Positions 18,715-28,631 of a DNA stretch of 36,280 nt are shown here, one piece after another; the stretch's first letter is position 1; the number at the start of each line of letters is the position of its first letter. The stretch comes from an uncultured Paracraurococcus sp. (GTDB lineage: Bacteria > Pseudomonadota > Alphaproteobacteria > Acetobacterales > Acetobacteraceae). Location of the stretch: positions 1 to 36,280 of the forward strand of contig CAITYE010000074.1 of the NCBI GenBank assembly GCA_903896535.1. Direction: 5' to 3'. The notes below the pieces were generated by a model. It was given only the letters and a program-made list of their open reading frames with translations, did not search any database and was not told where the DNA came from. The position numbers were made by a program, and so were the translations under genes.

Positions 18715-18819
18715 CTAGAGCGCGATGCGTTCGGGCGGAATCGCCGAAGGCGCTGAATCGCGCGATCCAACACATGCTAGAGCGGGCTGCGTGAACGTAT
18801 GTGAACGCAGCATGCTCTA
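18715..18819 (+). repeat. Family-1 repeat, copy E
   Basis: ctagagcgcgatgcgttcgggcggaatcgccgaaggcgctgaatcgcgcgatccaacacatgctagagcgggctgcgtgaacgtatgtgaacgcagcatgctcta. Confidence 0.95.
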
Positions 18820-18876
18820 AGGAAGCCGAAGGTTGCCGCCCGGCGACTGCGGGCCAGACAACGACCGCTGGGATCA
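18820..18876 (-). repeat. Family-2 repeat, copy 3 (partial, inverted, abutting family-1 copy E)
   Basis: Reverse complement tgatcccagcggtcgttgtctggcccgcagtcgccgggcggcaaccttcggcttcctt resembles copy 1 tcataccagcggtc...tctggccctcaatcgccgggcggaaacctccggtttcctg with an internal deletion. Confidence 0.7.
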
Positions 18877-20007
18877 GCGCCCCAGAATCTCCCGCGTATG
18901 CGCGCCGGCAGCCGGGGCCGGGCGGGCAGAACGCGGTCGCTGGCGGTCGAAGCTGATGGGCAAGCCAACCACGCGCACCCCGCTCTCCGGCAAGGTCTGG
19001 ACGATATCGACCGCGGCAAACTGCGCGCTCGCCGCCAGCTCACCGATATCGTTCACCGCCGCGCTGGGCACCCCGGCCGTCTCCAGCGCGTCCAGCCAGG
19101 CCGCGCGCGGGCGGGTCGCCAGGATTTCCGCGATCAGCGGCACCAGCACGGCGCGGTGCTTCACCCGATCGCGGCTGCGGGCGAAGCGCGGGTCATCGGC
19201 CCATTCGGGCCGGCCCAGCACCACGGCGCAGCGGGCCCAAAGCCGGTCATTGCCGGCGGCCAGGCAGAAGGGCCGATCGGCAGTCTCGAAGACCTGATAG
19301 GGCACAATGACCGCCGCGCCGGTGCCGTGCCGCTTCGGGACATCGCCGGTCGCCAGATGATTGTTCACCTGGCCCTCCACCCAATGCACCGCCGTCTCAA
19401 ACAACGAGGTATCGACCAGGCAGCCGCGCCCGGTGCGGTCGCGCTGGCGCAGCGCGGCCAGCGCGCCGATCACTGTGAACATCCCCGTCGCCTTGTCGTT
19501 GATCGAAGCGCCACAGAAGGTCGGCGGGTCGTCCGGCCGGCCGGTCACGCTCATCATCCCGCCATAGGCCTGCAGCAGCGGATCGAAGCCCGGGTTCAGC
19601 CGCATCGGCCCCTGATAGCCGAAGGCCCAGATCGAGCAGTAGACGAGCCGCGGATGCCGTTCCAGCATCGCCTCCGGCCCGATGCCGATCTCATCGACCA
19701 CGCCCGGGCGCAGGTTCTGGATCAGGATATCGGCGCCTTCGCACAGCGCGTGCAGGGCGGCGATATCTTCGGGCAGCTTTAGGTCGAGCGTAACGCTACG
19801 CTTGTTGCGGTTCTGCCCGTAGAAATAGAGGCTGGTCTCGCCATCCGGTCCGAAGGGCGGGCCCCAGGCGCGCGCATCATCGCCGCCATCGGGCTTTTCC
19901 ACCTTGATCACGTCGGCGCCCATATCGGCCAGCACGGCGCCGGCCAGCGGCCCAGCCAGGGCCTGGCCTACCTCGATTACGCGCACACCCTCAAGCGGCA
20001 GGTTCAT
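18874..20007 (-). CDS. CaiB/BaiF family (class III) CoA-transferase
   Basis: MNLPLEGVRVIEVGQALAGPLAGAVLADMGADVIKVEKPDGGDDARAWGPPF; NRNKRSVTLDLKLPE; DILIQNLRPGVVDEIGIG; GRGCLVDTSLFE. Confidence 0.95.
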   Translation of the reverse strand: MNLPLEGVRVIEVGQALAGPLAGAVLADMGADVIKVEKPDGGDDARAWGPPFGPDGETSLYFYGQNRNKRSVTLDLKLPEDIAALHALCEGADILIQNLRPGVVDEIGIGPEAMLERHPRLVYCSIWAFGYQGPMRLNPGFDPLLQAYGGMMSVTGRPDDPPTFCGASINDKATGMFTVIGALAALRQRDRTGRGCLVDTSLFETAVHWVEGQVNNHLATGDVPKRHGTGAAVIVPYQVFETADRPFCLAAGNDRLWARCAVVLGRPEWADDPRFARSRDRVKHRAVLVPLIAEILATRPRAAWLDALETAGVPSAAVNDIGELAASAQFAAVDIVQTLPESGVRVVGLPISFDRQRPRSARPAPAAGAHTREILGR

Positions 20008-20099
20008 CCCGCATCCTCCCTTTAATGGTCAGCATAGGGGTGGCTGGCGCGCCGTGGCGAGAGGCGTATCCTGCCGCCTAAACCGAGGGGGAGACACCG

Positions 20100-21137
20100 A
20101 TGAGCACCACCGCAGCGCATGCCCACTACATCCCCGTGCGGGACGATTGGCTGGCCCGCCGCCAGGAACCCGCCCTCGAGCCTGATCTGCCGATCATCGA
20201 CCCGCATCACCACCTCTGGGATCGCCCTCATTGGCGCTACCTGCTGGACGATCTCCTGGCTGATACCAAGCAGGGTCACAACATCATCGGCACAGTCTTC
20301 GTGCAGTGCCGCGCCATGCACCGGGCAAAGGGCCCGGAGGCCTTCAAACCGGTCGGTGAGACCGAGTTCGTGAACGGCATCGCTGCGATGAGCGCCTCCG
20401 GCGACTACGGCGAGACGGCCGTCTGCGCCGGCATCGTCGGCCATGTCGACCTGACCCTCGGCGCCGAGGCGCGGGCGGTGCTGGAGGCGCATATCCGCGC
20501 CGGCGGCGGCCGGTTCCGCGGCATCCGCCACATCACCACCTGGGACCCGGACCCGGTCATCATGAACCCGGCTTATCAGTGGCCGAAGGAGGTCTTCCAC
20601 TCGCCCGGCTTCCGGGCCGGCTTCGCCCAGCTTGCCCCGCTCGGCCTGTCCTTCGATGCTTGGCTGTACCACCACCAGATCCCCGATCTGACGGCGCTCG
20701 CCCGCGCCTTCCCGGAGACGACGATCGTGCTCGACCATGTCGGCGGGCCACTGGGCATTCGCGGCTATGCCGGCCGGGGCGAAGAAGTCTTCGCGACCTG
20801 GCGGGCGAACATGGCCGCCCTGGCCGCCTGCCCGAACGTCAATATCAAGGTCGGCGGCCTGGGTATGCGAATCAACGGCTTTGGCTTCGAGGCGCAGGCG
20901 GAGCCACCCTCCTCCGATCAGCTCGTTGCCGCGTGGAAGCCCTGGATGGAGACGACGATCGAGCTGTTCGGCGCCGGCCGCTGCATGTTCGAGAGCAACT
21001 TCCCCGTGGACAAGGGCAGCTATGGCTACGGCGTCTATTGGAACGCCTGCAAGAAGCTCAGCGCCGGGGCTTCGGCCGCCGATCGCACCGCGCTGTTCAG
21101 CGGCACGGCCGCGCGGGTCTATCAGTTGGATCTGTAA
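20100..21137 (+). CDS. Amidohydrolase family protein (COG3618-like TIM barrel metal-dependent hydrolase)
   Basis: LPIIDPHHHLWDRPHWRYLLDDLLAD, FRGIRHITTWDPDP, TTIVLDHVGGPLGIRGYAGR, ELFGAGRCMFESNFPVDKGSYGYGVYWNACKKL. Confidence 0.92.
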   Translation: MSTTAAHAHYIPVRDDWLARRQEPALEPDLPIIDPHHHLWDRPHWRYLLDDLLADTKQGHNIIGTVFVQCRAMHRAKGPEAFKPVGETEFVNGIAAMSASGDYGETAVCAGIVGHVDLTLGAEARAVLEAHIRAGGGRFRGIRHITTWDPDPVIMNPAYQWPKEVFHSPGFRAGFAQLAPLGLSFDAWLYHHQIPDLTALARAFPETTIVLDHVGGPLGIRGYAGRGEEVFATWRANMAALAACPNVNIKVGGLGMRINGFGFEAQAEPPSSDQLVAAWKPWMETTIELFGAGRCMFESNFPVDKGSYGYGVYWNACKKLSAGASAADRTALFSGTAARVYQLDL

Positions 21138-21182
21138 GCGCAGGGGGGGGGGCGAGGCCACGCATGCCTCGCCCCGATGTGC

Positions 21183-21782
21183 TCAAGCCAGCGGCTTCAG
21201 CGGCACCGGCACGCCCGGCGGCAGCGGCACCTGCGCCACGTTCAGCGTCATCGCCACGGCGACATAATAGCCGCTGACCGCGATCAGATCGATGATGCCG
21301 TGCTCGCCGAAGCGGGCCTTGGTCGCGGCATAGGTGGCGTCGGAGACCTGCTTGGTCTGGTGCATCTCCGTACAAAATTGCCACACGATGCGCTGATCCT
21401 CGTCCATCCCCGCGGGCATGCGGCCTTCAGCGACCGCTTGGGCGATGGCGGGCGGCAGGCCGGCCTTCATGGCCAGCAGGTGATGCGCGTACCATTCGTA
21501 CTGCGCGCTCCACTCCCGCGCCGTCACCAGGATCGCCAGCTCGTTCAGCGCCGTGGGGATCGTGGAGTTAAAGCGCAGATATTCGCCAAGCAGCTGGAAG
21601 CGCTCGGCGACCACGGGGCTGCGGAGCATGGCCGGGAAAGGCCCACGCAGGCCACCGCGCGGGCCGCCGGTGATGCCGTCCGCCACCCGCTTCTGATCGG
21701 GCGTGTAGTGCTCGGGCGCCAATGGCGGCAGCCGGCCGCCCCCCTTGCCGCTATCCGCCGGTATTGCCGTATCGCTTGGCAT
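21183..21782 (-). CDS. Carboxymuconolactone decarboxylase / AhpD-like family protein
   Basis: LAPEHYTPDQKRVADGITGGPRGGLRGPFPAMLRSPVVAERFQLLGEYLRFNSTIPTALNELAILVTAREWSAQYEWYAHHLLAMKAGL. Confidence 0.88.
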   Translation of the reverse strand: MPSDTAIPADSGKGGGRLPPLAPEHYTPDQKRVADGITGGPRGGLRGPFPAMLRSPVVAERFQLLGEYLRFNSTIPTALNELAILVTAREWSAQYEWYAHHLLAMKAGLPPAIAQAVAEGRMPAGMDEDQRIVWQFCTEMHQTKQVSDATYAATKARFGEHGIIDLIAVSGYYVAVAMTLNVAQVPLPPGVPVPLKPLA

Positions 21783-21910
21783 CCTGTCCTCCCTTGCTGC
21801 CGTCCTGTGCAGCCGATGATCGACCGCCATGGCGCCGCCGGCAATCTCCCCTTCGCAAGCGCCTGCCCGGGCTCTAGTTTACAACGCATAACGAGCGCGC
21901 GGAGTGCGGC

Positions 21911-22825
21911 TTGGCTTATGCGTTGCAGCAGCTGATCAACGGGGTCAGCCTCGGGATGATCTACGGGTTGATCGCCGTCGGCTACACCATGGTCTACGGC
22001 ATTATCGGTATGATCAACTTCGCCCATGGCGACATCTTCATGATCGGCGCCTTCGTCTCGCTGATCGCGCTGCTGCTGCTCTCGGCGGGCGGGCTGATGG
22101 AAGGCCCGGCGGCGATTCTGCTGGTGCTGGTCATCTCGGTTGCCATCACCGGCCTTTATGGCTGGGCGGTGGAACGCGTCGCCTACCGGCCACTGCGCGG
22201 CAGCTTCCGCCTGGCACCGCTGATCTCGGCGATCGGCATCTCGATCGTGCTGCAGAACTTCGTGCAGGTCGCCCAGGGCGCGCGGCCGAAGCCGTCTGAA
22301 GCCGTCATCTCCGGGGGGATCGAGCTGATGCGAGAGGGCGACTTCACCGTCCAACTGACTTATGTGCAGATCCTCATCATCGCGCTGACCCTGGCCGTGC
22401 TGGCGATCTTCACGGTGCTGGTCACCCGGACACGGCTCGGCCGCGCCATGCGGGCCTGCGAGCAGGACCGGCGGATGGCATCGCTCCTCGGGATCGATAC
22501 CGATCGCACCATCAGCCTGACCTTCGTCATCGGCGCCGCCCTGGCCTCGGTGGCAGGCACCATGTACCTCCTGCGCTATGGCGTGATCGATTTCTACATC
22601 GGCTTCCTCGCCGGCGTGAAAGCCTTCACCGCGGCGGTGCTGGGCGGCATCGGCTCGCTGCCCGGGGCGGTGCTCGGCGGCCTGCTGATCGGCCTGATCG
22701 AGACCTTCTGGTCAGCCTATTTCAGCGTCCAGTACAAGGATGTCGCGGCCTTCTCGATCCTGGTGATCACCCTGATCTTCCTGCCCACCGGCCTGCTCGG
22801 CCGGCAGGAGGTGGAGAAGGTATGA
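21911..22825 (+). CDS. livH: Branched-chain amino acid-type ABC transporter permease (LivH family), probable TTG start
   Basis: [74 protein letters not shown]. Confidence 0.94.
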   Translation: MAYALQQLINGVSLGMIYGLIAVGYTMVYGIIGMINFAHGDIFMIGAFVSLIALLLLSAGGLMEGPAAILLVLVISVAITGLYGWAVERVAYRPLRGSFRLAPLISAIGISIVLQNFVQVAQGARPKPSEAVISGGIELMREGDFTVQLTYVQILIIALTLAVLAIFTVLVTRTRLGRAMRACEQDRRMASLLGIDTDRTISLTFVIGAALASVAGTMYLLRYGVIDFYIGFLAGVKAFTAAVLGGIGSLPGAVLGGLLIGLIETFWSAYFSVQYKDVAAFSILVITLIFLPTGLLGRQEVEKV

Positions 22826-24099
22826 TCGCCGCGCTGCGCGAAGCGGCGATTGCGGCCGCGGTCGCCTTCGGGCTCTTTGTCCTGCTGGTCGGGCTGAAGA
22901 CGGAGCCCGGATCGGCGGGCACCCTGATCCTGCGCGAGCGCTTCGGGGATGTCGCCCTGCTTTGCGGGCTGGTCTTCACGGGGCGGCTGCTGATGGCGCT
23001 GTGGCGGGCCCGCCGCGCCGCTGTGGAGCCGGGCGCGCCGACCCGCCTCGCCGCGCTGACCGGGCGGCTTGGTTCCTGGCTGGCACCGGCGCTGCTGGCG
23101 ACCGCGCTGCTGCTGCCCTGGCTGCCCGGCATCGGGCGGTCGGAGCTCGACCTCGGTATCCTCGTGCTGACCTATGTGATGCTCGGCTGGGGTCTCAACA
23201 TCGTCGTCGGCCTCGCCGGGCTGCTCGACCTCGGCTACGTCGCCTTCTACGCCGTCGGCGCCTATGCTTATGCGCTGCTGGCCCAGTATTTCGGGCTGTC
23301 GTTCTGGATCTGCCTGCCGCTGGCCGGCATCCTCGCGGCCTTCTGGGGCGTGCTGCTCGGCTTTCCCGTGCTGCGGCTGCGCGGCGATTATCTGGCGATC
23401 GTCACCCTGGCCTTCGGCGAGATCATCCGCGTCGTGCTGGTGAACTGGACCGAGCTGACGGGCGGCCCCAACGGCATCAGCGGCATCCCGCGCCCCAGCT
23501 TCTTCGGCCTGCCCTTCAGCATGGGGGGTGAGGAGGGCAGCTTCGCCGCCGTCTTCGGGCTGGAACCCTCGCCCAGCCATCGCGTGATCTTCCTCTACTA
23601 CCTCATCCTTTGCCTCGCCTTGCTGACCAACTGGGTGACCCTGCGGTTGCGCCGCCAGCCGCTCGGCCGCGCCTGGGAAGCAATGCGAGAGGACGAGATC
23701 GCATGCCGCGCGCTGGGCATCAACCTGACCGCGACCAAGCTTTCCGCCTTTGCGCTAGGCGCCATGTTCGGCGGCTTCGCCGGCGCCTTCTTTGCGACCC
23801 GGCAGGCCTTCATCAGCCCGGAAAGCTTCACCTTCATTGAAAGCGCCATCATCCTGGCGATCGTTGTCCTCGGCGGCCTCGGCAGCCAGCTCGGCGTCGC
23901 CATCGCCGCCATCGTCATGATCGGCGGCTTCGAGCTGTTCCGCGAGTTCGACGAATGGCGGATGCTGATCTTCGGCGGCGTCATGGTGGCGATCATGGTG
24001 CTGCGGCCGCGCGGCCTGGTCGGCACCCGCACCCCGACCATCGCGCTGGGAGAACGCCGGAAGATCAGCGCCGAGCTGGTGCAGGAGGGGCGGGGATGA
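22822..24099 (+). CDS. livM: Branched-chain amino acid-type ABC transporter permease (LivM family)
   Basis: [76 protein letters not shown]. Confidence 0.94.
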   Translation: MIAALREAAIAAAVAFGLFVLLVGLKTEPGSAGTLILRERFGDVALLCGLVFTGRLLMALWRARRAAVEPGAPTRLAALTGRLGSWLAPALLATALLLPWLPGIGRSELDLGILVLTYVMLGWGLNIVVGLAGLLDLGYVAFYAVGAYAYALLAQYFGLSFWICLPLAGILAAFWGVLLGFPVLRLRGDYLAIVTLAFGEIIRVVLVNWTELTGGPNGISGIPRPSFFGLPFSMGGEEGSFAAVFGLEPSPSHRVIFLYYLILCLALLTNWVTLRLRRQPLGRAWEAMREDEIACRALGINLTATKLSAFALGAMFGGFAGAFFATRQAFISPESFTFIESAIILAIVVLGGLGSQLGVAIAAIVMIGGFELFREFDEWRMLIFGGVMVAIMVLRPRGLVGTRTPTIALGERRKISAELVQEGRG

Positions 24100-24911
24100 G
24101 CCCGATCCTGGAACTACGCGGCGTCACCATGCGGTTCGGCGGGCTGACCGCGGTCAAGGACGTCTCCTTCGCCGCCGGCAAGGGCGAGATCACCGCCATC
24201 ATCGGCCCGAACGGCGCTGGCAAGACCACGCTGTTCAACTGCATCACCGGCTTCTACCGCCCGACCGAGGGCGAGGTGCTGCTGCACGGCGCGGCCGGGA
24301 CCACGCCCCTGCAGCGCCTGCCCGATCACCGCATCGCCCAGGCCGGCGTGGCCCGCACCTTTCAGAATATCCGCCTCTTTGCCGGCATGACCGCGCTGGA
24401 GAACCTGCTGATCGCGCAGCACAACCGGCTGATGGCGGCGACCGGCTTCGGCATCGGCGCCGTGCTTGGGCTCTCCCGCTATCCCGCGGCCGAACGGCAG
24501 GCAGTGGCGCAGGCCCGGCATTGGCTGGCGGCGACCGACCTGCTGGACCGGGCCGATGATCCCGCCGGGGCGCTGCCCTATGGCCAGCAGCGTCGGCTCG
24601 AAATCGCCCGCGCCATGTGCACGGACCCGCAGCTGCTCTGCCTGGACGAGCCGGCCGCCGGGCTTAATCCGCGCGAATCCGAAGCCCTGGCGGATCTGCT
24701 GCGGCGTATCCTGGCGGCCGGCACGGCGATCCTGCTGATCGAACACGACATGCATGTGGTGATGCGGATCAGCGACCGCGTCGTCGTCCTCGACCACGGC
24801 AGCATGATCGCCATTGGCACGCCGGCGGCTGTGCGGGCGGACCCGCGGGTGATCGCCGCCTATCTCGGCGAGGCGGATGACGAGGAAAGCGCGGCAGGGG
24901 CCGCGGCATGA
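24096..24911 (+). CDS. livG: Branched-chain amino acid-type ABC transporter ATP-binding protein (LivG family)
   Basis: [83 protein letters not shown]. Confidence 0.95.
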   Translation: MSPILELRGVTMRFGGLTAVKDVSFAAGKGEITAIIGPNGAGKTTLFNCITGFYRPTEGEVLLHGAAGTTPLQRLPDHRIAQAGVARTFQNIRLFAGMTALENLLIAQHNRLMAATGFGIGAVLGLSRYPAAERQAVAQARHWLAATDLLDRADDPAGALPYGQQRRLEIARAMCTDPQLLCLDEPAAGLNPRESEALADLLRRILAAGTAILLIEHDMHVVMRISDRVVVLDHGSMIAIGTPAAVRADPRVIAAYLGEADDEESAAGAAA

Positions 24912-25633
24912 CCGCGCCGCTGCTCGAGATCGAAGGCCTCTCGGCGGGCTACGGCGCGGTACATGCTTTGAGCGATGTCTCGCTGACGGTCGGCCAAGGG
25001 GAGATCGTCACCCTGATCGGCGCCAACGGCGCCGGCAAATCAACCCTACTGATGTCGATCTGCGGCGATCCGCAGCCGCGCCAGGGCCGCATCCGCTTCG
25101 CGGGCGAGGATATCGCGGGGGAGGCGACGCACCGGATCATGCGCCGGGGCATCGCCCAGGCGCCGGAGGGGCGGCGCATTTTCCCGCGCATGACCGTCGC
25201 CGAGAATCTGATCATGGGCGCGGAAGCGCTGGGACAGCCAGCGACGGAGGCGCGCCTCGCGCAGATCTTTGCCCTCTTTCCGCGCCTCCAGGAAAGGCTG
25301 GCGCAGCGCGGCGGCACGCTTTCCGGCGGCGAACAGCAGATGCTGGCGATCGGCCGGGCGCTGATGTCGGCACCCCGCCTGCTATTGCTCGACGAGCCCT
25401 CGCTCGGCCTCGCCCCGCTGATCGTGAAGCAGATCTTCGACGCCATCCACCGCCTGAACGCCGAAACCGGGCTGAGTGTCCTGCTGGTGGAGCAGAACGC
25501 CTATCAGGCGCTGCGCCTCGCCCATCGTGGCTATGTGCTGGTCAATGGCCGGATCGCCATGGCCGGGACCGGGCGGGAGCTGCTGGCCCGGCCGGAAATC
25601 CGCGAGGCCTATCTGGGTGGCGGTCATGGCTGA
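24908..25633 (+). CDS. livF: Branched-chain amino acid-type ABC transporter ATP-binding protein (LivF family)
   Basis: LLEIEGLSAGYGAVHALSDVSLTVGQGEIVTLIGANGAGKSTLLMSICG; LSGGEQQMLAIGRALMSAPRLLLLDEPSLGLAP. Confidence 0.95.
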   Translation: MTAPLLEIEGLSAGYGAVHALSDVSLTVGQGEIVTLIGANGAGKSTLLMSICGDPQPRQGRIRFAGEDIAGEATHRIMRRGIAQAPEGRRIFPRMTVAENLIMGAEALGQPATEARLAQIFALFPRLQERLAQRGGTLSGGEQQMLAIGRALMSAPRLLLLDEPSLGLAPLIVKQIFDAIHRLNAETGLSVLLVEQNAYQALRLAHRGYVLVNGRIAMAGTGRELLARPEIREAYLGGGHG

Positions 25634-25711
25634 CAAGCCGACCGCCAATCCGGTAGCGTTGTGCCCAGGCCGGCGATCTTCGCCGGCGCCCTATACCGAG
25701 GAGAGACAGGG

Positions 25712-26830
25712 ATGCTGAATCGCAGAAGCGTGTTGCAGGCCGGAATCGCCCTGCCGATCGTGCTCACCCAGGCCGAGGCACTGGCCCAGGCCGGGGATAC
25801 CATCCGCGTCGCCTGCGCCGGGCCGATGACCAGCAGCAATGCCGCCGCCGGCGACCAGATGAAGATCGGCGCCATGCAGGCGATCGAGGATTTGAACGCC
25901 AAGGGCGGCGTGCTGGGCAAGAAGCTCGTCCTCGACGTGGCTGACGATGCCTGCGATCCCCGCCAGGCCGTCTCGGTCGCGAACCAGATCGCCGGGCGCA
26001 AGACGGTCTTCGTCGCCGGCCACTACTGCTCCGGCAGCTCGATCCCCGCCAGCAAGGTCTATGCGGAGGAAGGCGTGCTGCAGATGAGCCCCGCCTCCAC
26101 CAACCCGAAATTCACCGATGAGGGCAGCTGGAACACTTTCCGCGTCTGCGGCCGCGATGACCAGCAGGGCGCCATCGCCGGCGCCTATCTGGCCAAGCAG
26201 TTCAAGGGCCAGAAGATCGCCATCCTCCACGACAACTCGGCCTATGGCAAAGGCCTCGCCGACGAGACCAAGAAGGCGCTGAACAAGGCCGGCGTCACCG
26301 AGACGCTCTATTCCGCCTATACTGCGGGCGAGAAGGACTACAACGCCGTCGTCTCCCGTCTGAAGGGGGCCGGCATCCAGGTGATCTATCTCGGCGGCTA
26401 CTACACCGAAGCCGGGCTGATCCTGCGCCAGGCCAAGGAACAGGGAATGGCGGTAACCCTGGTCGGCGGCGATGCGCTGGTGACCAAGGATTTCTGGCAG
26501 ATCTCCGGCGCCGCCGGCGAGGGCACGCTGATGACCTTCAGCGCCGACCCGCGCAACCGGCCGCAGGCGAAGGAGCTCGTCGCCCGCTTCAAGGCGAAGA
26601 ACGTCGATCCCGAGGGCTATGTTCTCTACACCTATGCCGCCTTCCAGATCTGGGCGGCGGCGGCGACCAAAATCAAAAGCACCGACCCGAAGAAGGTCGC
26701 CGCCGAGCTCAAGGCGCATGGCCCCTGGCAGACCGTGCTCGGCCCGATCGGCTTCGACAAGAAGGGCGACGTCACCGTACCGGACTACGTCTTCTATGTC
26801 TGGAAGGCCGGCAACTACAGCCAGATCTAA
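25712..26830 (+). CDS. ABC transporter substrate-binding protein (LivK/periplasmic amino acid-binding type)
   Basis: MLNRRSVLQAGIALPIVLTQAEALAQAGDTIRVACAGPMTSSNAAAGDQMKIGAMQAIEDLNAKGGVLGKKLVLDVADDACDPRQAVSVANQIAG. Confidence 0.93.
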   Translation: MLNRRSVLQAGIALPIVLTQAEALAQAGDTIRVACAGPMTSSNAAAGDQMKIGAMQAIEDLNAKGGVLGKKLVLDVADDACDPRQAVSVANQIAGRKTVFVAGHYCSGSSIPASKVYAEEGVLQMSPASTNPKFTDEGSWNTFRVCGRDDQQGAIAGAYLAKQFKGQKIAILHDNSAYGKGLADETKKALNKAGVTETLYSAYTAGEKDYNAVVSRLKGAGIQVIYLGGYYTEAGLILRQAKEQGMAVTLVGGDALVTKDFWQISGAAGEGTLMTFSADPRNRPQAKELVARFKAKNVDPEGYVLYTYAAFQIWAAAATKIKSTDPKKVAAELKAHGPWQTVLGPIGFDKKGDVTVPDYVFYVWKAGNYSQI

Positions 26831-26885
26831 AAGGCTTGCGGCCGGCCGGCATTTCGCGCGAGACTCCGGGATCCGCAACCAACCG

Positions 26886-26901
26886 AAAGGAGGTGATCCA
26901 G
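26886..26901 (+). promoter_or_regulatory. Extended Shine-Dalgarno: 16-nt exact complement of the canonical 16S rRNA 3' end
   Basis: AAAGGAGGTGATCCAG is the reverse complement of CTGGATCACCTCCTTT; GGAGG is 7 nt upstream of GTG 26901. Confidence 0.8.
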
Positions 26902-26978
26902 TGTCTCATTGCTCTATGCCGCCTGCCCCGCCTGCAGCCTGGATCCTCGTTTCCGCCAGCGTGGAAACGGCGCTCTGA
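26901..26978 (+). CDS. Candidate 25-codon small ORF / leader peptide
   Basis: GTG start at optimal SD spacing: MSHCSMPPAPPAAWILVSASVETAL-stop. Confidence 0.5.
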   Translation: MSHCSMPPAPPAAWILVSASVETAL

Positions 26979-27011
26979 GCTTCGCCAAGGCCGGCAACGG
27001 CTGACGCAATG

Positions 27012-27043
27012 GGAAGGCCTCGGCGGCGACGCCGGGGCCTTCC
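27012..27043 (+). promoter_or_regulatory. Strong GC hairpin between candidate leader ORF and sulfatase start
   Basis: GGAAGGCC-T-CGGCG-GCGA-CGCCG-G-GGCCTTCC; no T tract follows, so not a canonical intrinsic terminator. Confidence 0.7.
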
Positions 27044-27064
27044 GCAATTCCGGGGAGGAGCGGC

Positions 27065-28627
27065 ATGGCCATCCGCAACGTGCTTTTCGTCATGTGCGAC
27101 CAGCTGCGCTGGGACCATCTGGGCTGCGCCGGCCACCCCTGGCTGCGTACGCCCAATATCGATGCGCTGGCCCGGCGCGGCCTGCGCTTCCCCAACACCT
27201 TCGTGCAATCGGGCATCTGCGGCCCGTCCCGCATGTCCTTCTACACCGGCCGCTACGTCTCCTCGCACGGCGCCACGCATAACCGCGTGCCGCTTTCGGT
27301 GGGGGAGGTGACGCTGGGCTATCTGCTGCGGGAGGCCGGGCGCCGCCTCGTGCTCTGCGGCAAGACGCATGTGCTGCCCGATGCCCGCGGCATGCGCCGC
27401 CTCGCCCTCGATGGCCAGAACGACCTTGCCGCGCTGCTGCGGGAAGGCTGGTTCGAGCTGGTGGACCGGCATGATGGCCACCACGGCGACCCCGACAGCG
27501 CCTATGCCGATTGGCTGCGCGCGCAGGGCTACAACAGCCGCGACCCCTGGACCGATTGGGTGATCGCGGTGGATGGGCCGGACGGCCCGCGCTCAGGCTG
27601 GCAGATGCGCAACGCGCGGCTGCCGGCGCGCGTCAAGGAAGCGCATAGCGAGACCGCCTATACCACCGACCGCGCCATCGATTTCCTGCGCGCCCAGGGC
27701 GATGCACCCTGGGTGCTGCATCTCTCCTATGTGAAGCCGCATTGGCCCTATATCGCGCCGGCGCCCTACCACGCGATGTACACGCCCGAGCAATGCCTGC
27801 CCGTGCAGCGCCATCCGGAGGAGCGGAGCGCGGCCGCGCATCCCATGTTCCGCGCCTGGCAGGACGAGGAGGTCGCGGTGAACTTCCAGCGCGACGAGAC
27901 CATCGCCACCGTCCGGCCGACCTATCAGGGCCTGATCACCCAGGTGGACGACCATCTTGGCCGGGTTTGGGAGGAGATGGAGCGGCTCGGCCGCTGGCGC
28001 GACACGCTGGTGATCTTCACCGCCGATCACGGCGATTATCTCGGCGATCACTGGCTGGGCGAGAAGGAGCTGTTCCACGACTGCGTGCAGCGCGTGCCCT
28101 GCCTGCTTTACGACCCAACGGCGGCCGCGGATGCGACCCGCGGGACCACCGATCCGCGGCTGGTCGAGGCGATCGACTGCGTGCCGACCATCCTGGAGGC
28201 CCTGGGAGCCGATCCGGCGCGGCATGTGGTCGAAGGCCGCTCCCTGCTGCCGCTGGCGCGCGGCGAGGCCGTGGAGGATTGGCGCGAGGCCGCCTTCAGC
28301 GAGCTGGACTGGACCTTTCGCGGTGCCCGCCGCCGGCTTGGCCACCCCACCGGGCAGCACATGGCCTGGATGGTGCGGACCGCGCGCTGGAAATACGTCC
28401 ACTGGACCGGCGGCTACCGGCCACAGCTCTTTGACCTGCAGCAGGACCCGCAGGAGTTCCACGATCTCGGCGCCGACGGCACCCTGGTCGGGGTGCGCGA
28501 TGCCATGCGGCACCGGCTGCTCGGCTGGTTCACCCGCCTGAAATCACGCACCACCATCACGTGGGAGGAGGCGGAGCAGCGCACCGACAGCCACAAGAAG
28601 GCGGGCGTTTTTCTAGGGGAATGGTAG
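27065..28627 (+). CDS. Sulfatase-like hydrolase (alkaline phosphatase superfamily; Cys-type sulfatase or phosphonate monoester hydrolase-like)
   Basis: RNVLFVMCDQLRWDHLGCAGHPWLRTPNIDALARRGLRFPNTFVQSGICGPSRMSFYTGRY with C-G-P-S-R formylglycine motif; VIFTADHGDYLGDHWLGEKELFHD. Confidence 0.93.
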   Translation: MAIRNVLFVMCDQLRWDHLGCAGHPWLRTPNIDALARRGLRFPNTFVQSGICGPSRMSFYTGRYVSSHGATHNRVPLSVGEVTLGYLLREAGRRLVLCGKTHVLPDARGMRRLALDGQNDLAALLREGWFELVDRHDGHHGDPDSAYADWLRAQGYNSRDPWTDWVIAVDGPDGPRSGWQMRNARLPARVKEAHSETAYTTDRAIDFLRAQGDAPWVLHLSYVKPHWPYIAPAPYHAMYTPEQCLPVQRHPEERSAAAHPMFRAWQDEEVAVNFQRDETIATVRPTYQGLITQVDDHLGRVWEEMERLGRWRDTLVIFTADHGDYLGDHWLGEKELFHDCVQRVPCLLYDPTAAADATRGTTDPRLVEAIDCVPTILEALGADPARHVVEGRSLLPLARGEAVEDWREAAFSELDWTFRGARRRLGHPTGQHMAWMVRTARWKYVHWTGGYRPQLFDLQQDPQEFHDLGADGTLVGVRDAMRHRLLGWFTRLKSRTTITWEEAEQRTDSHKKAGVFLGEW

Positions 28628-28631
28628 GGCC

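Noticed and set aside
20022-21161. 379-aa minus-strand ORF antisense to the amidohydrolase
   Set aside because: Shadow ORF; the plus strand carries metal-binding DPHHHLW and conserved amidohydrolase motifs.
27012-27043. Rho-independent terminator before the sulfatase
   Set aside because: Strong stem but followed by GCAATTCC rather than a T run; treated as a regulatory hairpin candidate only.
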